Below are positions 1 to 5,970 of a DNA stretch of 7,597 bases, piece by piece. A program made the position numbers and the translations under genes. Each line of letters begins with the position of its first letter. Within the stretch, counting starts at the first letter, position 1. Source of the DNA: Actinomycetota bacterium. GTDB lineage: Bacteria > Actinomycetota > Humimicrobiia > Humimicrobiales > Humimicrobiaceae. The notes beneath the pieces were generated by a model. That model ran no database searches, was not told where the DNA came from, and was given only the letters and a program-made list of their open reading frames with translations. The DNA lies in contig JADHVM010000037.1 of assembly GCA_016783985.1 (NCBI GenBank), forward strand, positions 1 through 7,597, written 5' to 3'.

Positions 1-1
1 T

Positions 2-454
2 GAAATCAATAAGATCTCCTCAGAGCTGGGTGTTTCAAGACCTACCATATACTCATACCTCTCGTTTTTACAGGGTACTTATTTCATTTATTTAGTAACT
101 CCCTTTACTAAAAACATTGACAGGGAAGTGAGCGGAACAAAAAAAATATATATCTGTGATAATGGTATATTAAATCATTTCTCCAGAGTCAGCTTGGGAT
201 CACTTCTTGAAAATGCTGTTTTTCTAAATTTGAAAAAATATGATGAGATAAAATATTATCAGAAAAGAAAAGGACCAGAAATAGATTTTATTCTTATTAA
301 TAATTCTGCAGGTTTTGAGGTAAAAGAAACAGCAAATTTAAAAGAATACAAAAGACTAAAAAAAACAGCTGATCTTTTAGGACTTAAAGAATTTTATATT
401 GTTGCAAATAATTTCAGTACTGAACAGGGTATACTCACTGCTCAGGATATTTGA
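2..454 (+). CDS. AAA-type ATPase with DUF4143 domain, C-terminal part (5' truncated by window edge)
   Basis: The frame is open from the first bases of the window to a TGA at 452-454, about 150 residues, so the true start and the N-terminal ATPase domain (Walker A/B) lie outside. The visible part begins with a winged-helix-like segment (ISSELGVSRPTIYSYLSFL), continues through the typical 'K.Y..D.GI' strand (KKIYICDNGI), and ends with a PD-(D/E)XK nuclease-like core. That core shows LLENAVFLNL, then GPEIDFIL, then FEVKET, which supply the Glu, the Asp and the E-x-K residues. This order is characteristic of the DUF4143 tail found on AAA_14 ATPases, which are widespread in anaerobes and archaea. 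Their cellular role is poorly defined; the acidic and Lys residues are kept here, but nuclease activity is not established for the family. A GTG at 128 could be mistaken for a start, but the upstream codons clearly continue the same domain. I see no convincing terminator after the stop. Confidence 0.82.
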   Translation, partial: EINKISSELGVSRPTIYSYLSFLQGTYFIYLVTPFTKNIDREVSGTKKIYICDNGILNHFSRVSLGSLLENAVFLNLKKYDEIKYYQKRKGPEIDFILINNSAGFEVKETANLKEYKRLKKTADLLGLKEFYIVANNFSTEQGILTAQDI

Positions 455-553
455 AGATCCTGTTACAGAAAATTTTTTATTGAAGAATTTTTACAATATT
501 AGATTTATTAAAAAAGTATGGTCGCTACTCTATAAAAATTATTATGAATTTTT

Positions 554-685
554 TTAGTCAAATAAATCCTCAAATTTAAGAAATTTTAAATTGCCTTCTT
601 TTTCTTTTTTTTCAAAGTCTTCTATTAATTTTTTATCCTATGTATTCAATGCACCATCTATTAAATAACTTTTATCTTTGTAGTA
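554..685 (-). pseudogene. Remnant of a small unidentified protein, C-terminal part with in-frame TAG
   Basis: On the minus strand a frame runs from about 685 (YYKDKSYLIDGALNT) into a TAG at 638-640. It then continues in the same frame as DKKLIEDFEKKEKEGN, and on to KFLKFEDLFD with a TAA at 554-556. The charged helical segment followed by a short 'FEDLF' end resembles the C-terminus of small type II antitoxins, but I cannot assign a family. It is in a different frame from the AbiEi-like gene whose 3' end it overlaps (672-685). Either a deletion joined two genes here, or this is the end of a frameshifted partner gene. No ribosome binding site or start codon is evident. Confidence 0.3.
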
Positions 686-1281
686 ATTTTTTACCTTTTT
701 TCCCCATATCAATTAAAAATCCTAATTCTCTTAAATCCCTTATTACCAATGCCATTGTGCTAAGTGCTATATTGGTTACTTTTGCGATATCTCGATATGA
801 TTTTTTTATCAAGTTAGGATTTTTAAGTAACGCAAAAATCATTTTTAATCCTGTAGTTTTGAAAGCCCTCTTAGTTAGATTTTTCGTAAGAATATCAGGT
901 TGTTTATTACCTTTTATAAAGATGTATAATGGAAAATTATCTATATATATTACCAGCAGTATCAATAAATTGAATTGCATTTTTTCTTAATTCTTCTGCT
1001 GTAATAGTATTGATATATTTAGCTATCAAAATTTGTGGATGGGGTAAATAATCTCTTTGATGCATTAGAAAGCCAATTGTAGTCTTATTAATAACTGTTT
1101 TTATTTCAGCACAAAATAATAATTCAATTTTCTTAATTTTAAATTTTAACAATCTATCAAATCTAGTGTTATTATAAACCAACTCTTTTTCTTTTATTTC
1201 AATGTTAATTGGTAAATCAACATTTTTCTTTAATGCCTCAATTGCTAGATTAAGAATATTTTTTTCATTATTATTTAACAT
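672..1281 (-). pseudogene. AbiEi-family type IV antitoxin, frameshifted and C-terminally truncated
   Basis: AbiEi proteins are the antitoxin and transcriptional repressor half of type IV (AbiE) abortive-infection toxin-antitoxin systems; the partner AbiEii is a nucleotidyltransferase-fold toxin. The gene starts with ATG at 1281-1279 behind AAGGA (1292-1288). Frame one gives about 113 residues, including the family signature 'ILIAKYI....AEELRKNAIQFIDTAGNIY', then meets a stop. The frame that overlaps it continues the same protein: DNFPLYIFIKGNKQP, followed by a winged helix-turn-helix segment (KKSYRDIAKVTNIALSTM, then VIRDLRELGFL), and a TAA at 672-674. The break lies in an AT-dinucleotide run at 941-951; one missing AT unit restores IYIDNFPLY. 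The rebuilt protein is about 203 residues, while family members usually run beyond 300, so the C-terminal half is gone. No AbiEii gene follows on this strand. The region is much more AT-rich than the transporter genes, consistent with transfer. The family assignment is firm; inactivity is likely but inferred. Confidence 0.8.
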
Positions 1282-1291
1282 TATTTATCCT

Positions 1292-1348
1292 TGTGTTCAT
1301 AAAATTTATATGTTCACCATTGATGGACATAATATATTTTTGAACATA
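1292..1348 (-). promoter_or_regulatory. Cluster of TGTTCA half-sites, putative operator of the AbiEi-like gene
   Basis: Four near-identical 8-mers lie just upstream of the antitoxin start: TGTGTTCA (1292-1299), TATGTTCA (1309-1316), TGGACATA (1324-1331, the inverse of TATGTCCA) and TGAACATA (1341-1348, the exact inverse of TATGTTCA). The 1309-1316 and 1341-1348 copies form a perfect 8-bp inverted repeat; the 1309-1316 and 1324-1331 copies form an imperfect one with a tighter spacer. AbiEi antitoxins are known to repress their own operon by binding inverted repeats near the promoter, so self-regulation is the natural reading. No good -35/-10 pair stands out in this AT-rich stretch, so the promoter itself is not called. 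Confidence 0.42.
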
Positions 1349-1370
1349 ATCCAAGTATTTTTTAAATAAA

Positions 1371-1442
1371 ATTTATAAGAATTTGTTTTTGGATCTCCAG
1401 AGTATAAAACACTAATAATCACCATAATCTACTGATGAAAGC
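1371..1442 (+). repeat. 72-bp direct repeat, copy A
   Basis: This stretch matches 5719-5789 in the same orientation with six mismatches and one single-base gap (65 of 72 positions). Similarity stops abruptly at both ends. It lies between the upstream region of the AbiEi-like gene and the 3' end of the ABC operon. It has no long ORF and no obvious terminal inverted repeats. It could be a small non-autonomous mobile element, an end of a lost insertion sequence, or a recombination site; the sequence does not decide between these. Confidence 0.8.
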
Positions 1443-1467
1443 CTGAAGATGGAAGCGCTCTGCTGTC

Positions 1468-3246
1468 TTATTTCTGCAGCTGGTACTGGTATTTATATAG
1501 TTTATGATAGATGCCTTTAGCCCTCAGAAGTTCCCTGTGGGTGCCTCTTTCCACTATCCCACCATGCAAAAGCACTATTATCTTATCCACATTTTTTATA
1601 GTGGACAATCTGTGAGCTATGATTATGGTAGTTCTTTTTTCCATTATCTTTACCAGTGCGTCCTGGATGAGCGCCTCTATCTCCGAGTCTATGCTGGAAG
1701 TGGCCTCATCAAGGACCAGCAGTACTTCAGGATTAAATACAAGTGCCCGTGCAAAGGCAATAAGCTGTCTCTGTCCCACTGACAATACCTGGCCTCTTTC
1801 CTTTACCTCAAAACCGTACTGGCCGGGAAGCTTTTTAATGAACTTATGGGCATTAACATATTTTGAAGCTTCTATTACCCTTTCAAGGCTTATGTCTTCA
1901 TTGCCAAGCTTGATGTTTTCCAGAATGGTCCCTGAAAAGAGGAAGACATCCTGCATCACGACACCTATATGCCGCCTGAGGTCCTGCAGGTTGAATCTCT
2001 TTATATCAATACCATCAAGAAGTATTTTTCCCTTTTGAATATCATAGAACCTGTTCACGAGGTTTATGATGGAGGTCTTTCCAGAGCCTGTAGCTCCCAC
2101 AAAGGCAATGCTCTGGCCAGGTTGAAGGTCAAAGGAAATATCTTTTAGGATATAGTTCCCTTCATTATATGCAAACCAGACCTTTTCAAATTTGATATTA
2201 CCTTTTACCCTTTCTACCCTTACGGGGTTTGCCGGAGAAGTGATGGCAGGTTTAAGGTCAAGCAGATTAAATATCCTTTCCGATGCTGCAATAGCTTCCT
2301 GGAGGATGCCGAACTTCTCACTCAGGTCGCTAATAGGATGGAAGAATTTCTCGACATATTGAATAAAAGCCACCAGTGTGCCAAGTGTCAGAATATTCTG
2401 GATGACCTGGCCCCCTCCATACCATACCACAAGGGCCACTGCAAGGGTGCTGATAAGTATTACAACGGGGAAAAATACTGCATAGTAAAGGATAGTTCTG
2501 AGATATGCGTTTAGATAATCCCTGTTTAATACGGAAAATTCATCATTGTTTTCTTTCTGCCTGTTAAATATCTTTGTAGTATTTATACCCGATATGGCTT
2601 CCTGGAGGAATGAATTTATATTTGATATCCTGGTACGAATTATCCGGAATGCCACTCTTACTTTTGCCCTGAAAATAAAGGTGGCTATGACAAGGAGTAT
2701 GAGGACAGAGAAAGAGACCAGTGACAGTTTCCAGTCCAGGGCAAGCATTATAGCCATGATCCCGGCTATCATGAATATATCGCCGAATAGAGTCACAATG
2801 CCGGATGACAACATCTCGTTCAGGCTCTGGACATCTGTGGTGACCCTGGTCATCACCCTGCCTACAGGATTTTTGTCAAAATAAGACATCGGCAGTTTCT
2901 GGATATGGGAAAATATCTCCATCCTCATATCATACATGATCTTTTGGCCTATATACTCAGTATAATAGCCTTGGAAATATCTAATTGCGAATTCAAATAA
3001 TATCACTAGTCCGTAAAGAAGCACTATATAGAGAAGCCCGTCAAGCCTGCCTGCAGTGATATAATTGTCGATAGCCAGTTTTATCAGAAAAGGTCCCATC
3101 ACCTGCAGCCCCGCGGTAAGAAGTAGCAGGAATATGGTAAATCCCAGCAGGTGCCTGTAGGGCTTTATAAACTTGAATAACCTGAATGCCGTTTTTCTGT
3201 CAAACGACTTTTCAACAAGTTCTTTTTCATAAAAACCTTCGATCAA
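1468..3246 (-). CDS. ABC exporter, fused TMD-NBD subunit with consensus catalytic site (TM288/BmrD-like)
   Basis: This is one half of a heterodimeric ABC exporter in the cytoplasmic membrane, probably expelling drugs or lipophilic compounds. The 592-residue length is normal for a half-transporter. Six membrane segments occupy about residues 32-310. The ATPase domain follows, with Walker A GATGSGKT (384-391), Q-loop Gln432, signature LSVGQ (488-492), Walker B VLLVLDE (508-514) with the catalytic Glu514, D-loop SSID (517-520) and switch His545. The signature departs from LSGGQ, as is usual in the subunit that contributes its signature to the degenerate site of a heterodimer. The start is TTG (3246-3244), seven bases behind GGAGG, and lies 15 bases after the stop of the upstream subunit, so the two genes form one operon. 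The substrate cannot be read from sequence. No clear terminator follows the TAA at 1468-1470. Confidence 0.93.
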   Translation of the reverse strand: MIEGFYEKELVEKSFDRKTAFRLFKFIKPYRHLLGFTIFLLLLTAGLQVMGPFLIKLAIDNYITAGRLDGLLYIVLLYGLVILFEFAIRYFQGYYTEYIGQKIMYDMRMEIFSHIQKLPMSYFDKNPVGRVMTRVTTDVQSLNEMLSSGIVTLFGDIFMIAGIMAIMLALDWKLSLVSFSVLILLVIATFIFRAKVRVAFRIIRTRISNINSFLQEAISGINTTKIFNRQKENNDEFSVLNRDYLNAYLRTILYYAVFFPVVILISTLAVALVVWYGGGQVIQNILTLGTLVAFIQYVEKFFHPISDLSEKFGILQEAIAASERIFNLLDLKPAITSPANPVRVERVKGNIKFEKVWFAYNEGNYILKDISFDLQPGQSIAFVGATGSGKTSIINLVNRFYDIQKGKILLDGIDIKRFNLQDLRRHIGVVMQDVFLFSGTILENIKLGNEDISLERVIEASKYVNAHKFIKKLPGQYGFEVKERGQVLSVGQRQLIAFARALVFNPEVLLVLDEATSSIDSEIEALIQDALVKIMEKRTTIIIAHRLSTIKNVDKIIVLLHGGIVERGTHRELLRAKGIYHKLYKYQYQLQK

Positions 3247-3261
3247 TTTAACTCCTCCAGA

Positions 3262-5097
3262 TCATAACTCTTCATCAAGCTCTTCTGACAACTGCTGCCT
3301 CTGATAGAGGCTCTGGTAAATCCCACATTTTTTCATAAGTTCCCCGTGTTTTCCGGCAGAATCTATCTTTCCTTCATCAAGCACCATAATAAGGTCAGAG
3401 TCCTTTATCGTAGAGATCCTGTGGGATATTATAATAGTTGTGATATCCCTGGTCTCAGTCTTAAGGTCCTTAAGGATAGATTCCTCAGTATCAGTATCGA
3501 CATTTGAAAATGAATCATCCAGTATCAATATCCGCGGTTCGGCCACGAGTGCCCTTGCGATCGCAAGCCTTTGTTTCTGGCCGCCTGAGAGCGTCACTCC
3601 TCTTTCTCCTATCAAAGTCTCATAAGAATCCGGAAATCCTGAGATGTCGGTGTGCAGGTGGGAAATACTCGAGGCTCTGAGGATCCTGTTTAAGACAGCC
3701 TCTTCACTGAGGCCGTCCATTGTGCCCTCGGCACCGAATAAAATATTTTCCCGTATAGTTTTTGAAAAAAGAAAAGGCATCTGAGCGACATATCCTATGC
3801 TTCCCCTCAGGTGGTCAAGGGAGTAAGACCTGATATTTCTTCCGTCTAAAAATATTTTCCCCTTCTGTGGGTCATCAAGCCTGGGAAGAAGATTTACAAG
3901 GGTTGATTTTCCTGAACCTGTAAACCCGACAATACCCACCTGCATACCTGCATTTATATCAAAGTTTATATCCTCAAGTACCCAGCTGTTCTTTGAGGCA
4001 GTAGGAGTATCCTTAAAATCCTGGAAGTTCTCCATTATAAGGATCTTTGTGTTTTTCTCCAGGCCGTGCCTGAAATATATGCCTGAAAAGCTGACATCCC
4101 CCTTGAAAGGCTTTGACGGAGCGGGTCTTTTCGGACTTGTGATCCCAGGCTTTATTTTAAAAATATTGTTTATCCTCTTCATGGAGACCGCGCCCCTCTG
4201 GACCAGGTTTATTACCCAACCCAGGGAAATAAGGGGCCAGGTGATAGAACCTATATATGCAGAAAACTGTACAAACTGCCCAAGCGTAAGTGTTTCCGCG
4301 ATGACCTGTCTTCCTCCAACCAGGAGTACGACAAGTATACCGATCCCGCCTATGAATATCATGGATGGCCAGAAGACACTCCTTATTTTGGCAAGGGAAA
4401 GATTTCTATTTATATATTCCAGATTCAATTTTGAGAATATGCTTCTCTCGTTTTCTTCCTGGGCAAATGACTTTATTACCTTTATCCCTGCAATACTTTC
4501 CTGTGTACGTGCCGAAAGCACAGAATACTGTTCCTGCGATTTTTTAAACCGGCTGTAAAGCATAGCGCTTAATCTGCTTATAATGAAGGGGAGGACAGGA
4601 ATGGCCACAAGTGAATAGAGCGAGAGTTTGACATTTATTAGAAACATCACGGTAAGGGTGGTCACAAATACAAATATTGTATTGAAAAGATTCATAAGTC
4701 CCGGGCCTAAAAAACTCCTTACAGCCTCCAGATCATTGGTCATGAGGGCCATTGTGCTTCCCGTCCGGGTATTTATAAAAAATGATGAATCCAGATTTTG
4801 AAGATGGGCAAAAAAATCGGTCCTGATACTGTATTCTATCTTTCTGGAAATACCTACGAGTATTTTTCTCATATAATACCTGAAAACACCCTGGAGCGAC
4901 GCAATCCCTACAAGAAGGCCTGCATATCTCAGCAGCAGGGATGTATCCGGCAGTCTTTCAATACTGTCTATGACCTGTTTTAGGACCCAGGGTATAAGAA
5001 GCGCAAGTCCGTCAGTAAGGAGTATATATAATATGCTTCCGCTGAAGTGGAGCCTGTGCTTTTTTAAATATTTTAAAAGTGTCCGTAAATCTTTTAT
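3262..5097 (-). CDS. ABC exporter, fused TMD-NBD subunit with degenerate catalytic site (TM287/BmrC-like), apparent ATA start
   Basis: This is the upstream partner in the exporter operon. Read from an ATA at 5097-5095 it is 611 residues, a normal half-transporter. The first ATG (4872-4870, residue 76) would delete the first two membrane helices, and there is no ATG, GTG or TTG in frame before it. An AGGAG (5108-5104) sits six bases before the ATA, and the encoded N-terminus KDLRTLLKYLKKHR looks typical of the family. Membrane segments are at about 18-38, 53-73, 131-155, 160-178, 243-263 and 272-297. The ATPase domain has Walker A GFTGSGKS (391-398), Q-loop Gln439, canonical LSGGQ (503-507), Walker B ending LDD with Asp528 in place of the catalytic Glu, and His559. 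The Asp marks the non-hydrolysing site of heterodimeric exporters, which pairs with LSVGQ of the neighbour. An insert of roughly 20-25 residues (about 345-370) lies after the A-loop region, where the usual Tyr appears to be His. The stop is TGA at 3262-3264. Confidence 0.9.
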   Translation of the reverse strand: MKDLRTLLKYLKKHRLHFSGSILYILLTDGLALLIPWVLKQVIDSIERLPDTSLLLRYAGLLVGIASLQGVFRYYMRKILVGISRKIEYSIRTDFFAHLQNLDSSFFINTRTGSTMALMTNDLEAVRSFLGPGLMNLFNTIFVFVTTLTVMFLINVKLSLYSLVAIPVLPFIISRLSAMLYSRFKKSQEQYSVLSARTQESIAGIKVIKSFAQEENERSIFSKLNLEYINRNLSLAKIRSVFWPSMIFIGGIGILVVLLVGGRQVIAETLTLGQFVQFSAYIGSITWPLISLGWVINLVQRGAVSMKRINNIFKIKPGITSPKRPAPSKPFKGDVSFSGIYFRHGLEKNTKILIMENFQDFKDTPTASKNSWVLEDINFDINAGMQVGIVGFTGSGKSTLVNLLPRLDDPQKGKIFLDGRNIRSYSLDHLRGSIGYVAQMPFLFSKTIRENILFGAEGTMDGLSEEAVLNRILRASSISHLHTDISGFPDSYETLIGERGVTLSGGQKQRLAIARALVAEPRILILDDSFSNVDTDTEESILKDLKTETRDITTIIISHRISTIKDSDLIMVLDEGKIDSAGKHGELMKKCGIYQSLYQRQQLSEELDEEL

Positions 5098-5180
5098 ATC
5101 AGTCTCCTAAAAATCCCTATAACTTTATAATGATCCGGAAGCATAGTCCAGAAGTACCGCACCAACTGGAAGCGATGCAT
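5094..5180 (-). other. Possible 28-codon leader ORF overlapping the ATA start of the ABC operon
   Basis: An ATG at 5180-5178 opens a frame that begins MHRFQLVRYFW and ends FRRLI, with a TAA at 5096-5094. Its last ATA-TAA overlaps the proposed ATA start (5097-5095) of the ABC subunit in another frame, the arrangement seen in stop-start translational coupling. The AGGAG used by the ABC gene lies inside this ORF. The ORF has no good ribosome binding site of its own and its frame stays open upstream, so it may be chance or the end of a decayed gene. I do not recognise the peptide. Confidence 0.2.
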
Positions 5181-5231
5181 CAATAAAATTCTTTTTACGT
5201 AAAAACTGGATCCTGATGATCCTATCCCTGT

Positions 5232-5260
5232 ATTATATCAACAATTTTGGCCGATCATAA
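5232..5260 (-). promoter_or_regulatory. Possible promoter of the ABC operon
   Basis: On the minus strand a perfect TATAAT (5237-5232) is preceded, after 17 bases, by TTATGA (5260-5255), a weak match to TTGACA. Transcription would start near 5225 and leave a leader of about 125 bases. The leader contains a small hairpin (GGATC 5208-5212 / GATCC 5218-5222) and the leader ORF candidate. The surrounding DNA is AT-rich, so chance TATAAT matches are likely. Confidence 0.3.
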
Positions 5261-5339
5261 AATTATAATCATAATATTTGATTATTTTAATAAAAAAATA
5301 AATAAATATTGTTTTTGTGGAGTATAAGTGTAAAATAAC

Positions 5340-5610
5340 TCGCTATTGTTATAAAGAACTACCAAGAAAACCCCGATGCTTGCGCCGGGGATGAATTGGC
5401 AAAAAAACCACTTGAGATTCAATGAATGTTTTAGTAAACTATATAATAGTTGACTGCTCTGGTCTAAGTACCAAAAAAGTCCTACCGTAGGGCATATGGG
5501 AAGTAACGCTTGTGGAGATATGAGTAGCCATTAGGCACTCAGCCCAAGAAAAAGAATGTTTAGATAACTAAGCAGAAGCCATAAGGCTTGCCCTATGGAG
5601 TGTCACTAAT
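5340..5610 (+). mobile_element. IS200/IS605-like remnant or non-autonomous derivative with two look-alike hairpins
   Basis: Two 20-base imperfect hairpins, 208 bases apart, share one architecture. At 5371-5390 CCCCG pairs with CGGGG, and at 5579-5598 CCATA pairs with TATGG. Each has an A-C mismatch at the sixth position and a loop containing GCTTG. Their contexts, 'AAGAAAA-hairpin-ATGAATT' and 'CAGAAG-hairpin-AGTGTCAC', resemble the subterminal palindromes that follow tnpB genes in the IS200/IS605 group. No transposase ORF survives between or beside them. The stretch may therefore be the two ends of a palindrome-associated, non-autonomous element, or two successive right ends. The assignment rests on recalled patterns rather than on an alignment. 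Confidence 0.38.
5478..5600 (+). pseudogene. Decayed TnpB-like 3' end, possible omega-RNA-like region
   Basis: The frame at 5505-5519 encodes NACGD, a motif common near the C-terminus of TnpB proteins of the IS605 group, preceded by VGHMGS. After frame breaks, another frame gives TKQKP just before the terminal hairpin (5579-5598), similar to the 'KQEA' ends of many TnpB proteins. The reading is broken by several stops, so no protein can be made. In intact elements this 3' region also encodes the guide RNA of TnpB, which ends at the element boundary. The base-paired character here (CCTACCGTAGG at 5481-5491 and the terminal hairpin) would fit, but RNA function is speculative. Confidence 0.3.
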
Positions 5611-5633
5611 TATTATTCAGGGAAAGTATATAA

Positions 5634-5726
5634 ATGGATATCATAATATGGCCGGTAATAATATTTTTTACTACCACTCTTACAGTCAGCATAGGGACAC
5701 TACGCCTTATCCTGATGGATTTATAA
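5634..5726 (+). pseudogene. Truncated N-terminus of a UPF0316/DUF5698-like membrane protein
   Basis: An ATG at 5634 lies behind AGGGAAAG (5619-5626) and opens a 30-codon frame that stops at TAA 5724-5726. The peptide starts MDIIIWPVIIFF and contains VSIGTLRLIL, which matches the 'VSLGTLRTI' first-helix signature of UPF0316 (DUF5698/DUF2179) membrane proteins. Those proteins are much longer, with several membrane helices and a cytoplasmic domain. The frame runs seven bases past the left edge of repeat copy B (5719) before stopping, so the gene looks interrupted or cut by the repeat. I did not find the missing part in the rest of the window. The family call is moderate because only one helix remains. 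Confidence 0.42.
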
Positions 5727-5789
5727 GAATTTGCTTTTGGATCTCACAGGTATAAAACACTAATACTCACATAATCTACTGATGAAAGC
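5719..5789 (+). repeat. 71-bp direct repeat, copy B
   Basis: This is the partner of 1371-1442, in the same orientation and about 90% identical. The conserved ends are ATTTATAAGAATTTG on the left and ATAATCTACTGATGAAAGC on the right. It begins within the last codons of the truncated UPF0316-like frame. The two copies lie 4348 bases apart and bracket the ABC exporter operon and the IS605-like remnant. Confidence 0.8.
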
Positions 5790-5830
5790 ATTAATAATAA
5801 AAGATTTGGAGAAAGCAAATACACAGAAGG

Positions 5831-5874
5831 CATAAGTAAATAACTTATGGGTTATCTAAAGCCTGTTTTCAGGC
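5831..5874. other. Two consecutive short hairpins
   Basis: A perfect 7-bp stem CATAAGT/ACTTATG (5831-5837 with 5843-5849, five-base loop) is followed 11 bases later by GCCTG-TTTT-CAGGC (5861-5874, 5-bp stem, four-base loop). Neither is followed by a T run on either strand, so they are not ordinary intrinsic terminators. They sit in an otherwise empty stretch between repeat copy B and the MATE promoter. They may be remnants of mobile-element ends or of a lost structured RNA. Confidence 0.4.
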
Positions 5875-5970
5875 AGGATTAAACACAGGAAATCATATCT
5901 AGTCTAAAAATTAAGCATAATCTAAGTCTGTATAGTCATCACGACACCAATCATTAAATTCATTACAGCT

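Noticed and set aside
455..490. Possible terminator after the DUF4143 gene (CTGTTACAG followed by a T-rich stretch)
   Set aside because: The stem would have three base pairs with a three-base loop, too weak to call in AT-rich DNA.
640..990. Plus-strand open frame opposite the AbiEi-like gene
   Set aside because: The minus strand carries recognisable AbiEi blocks and a good ribosome binding site; the plus-strand translation is a Phe/Ile-rich shadow of AT-rich DNA.
1504..4983. Several plus-strand open frames of 60-169 codons across the ABC operon
   Set aside because: All lie antisense to well-conserved ABC exporter domains and have Ser/Pro-rich shadow-like translations without family motifs.
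5098..5225. Riboswitch or attenuator in the ABC leader
   Set aside because: Only a 5-bp hairpin is visible, with no recognisable riboswitch core and no terminator alternative.
1371..5789. CRISPR array or att sites made from the direct repeats
   Set aside because: There are only two copies 4.3 kb apart, no spacer-sized periodicity, no integrase gene between them and no tRNA at either edge.
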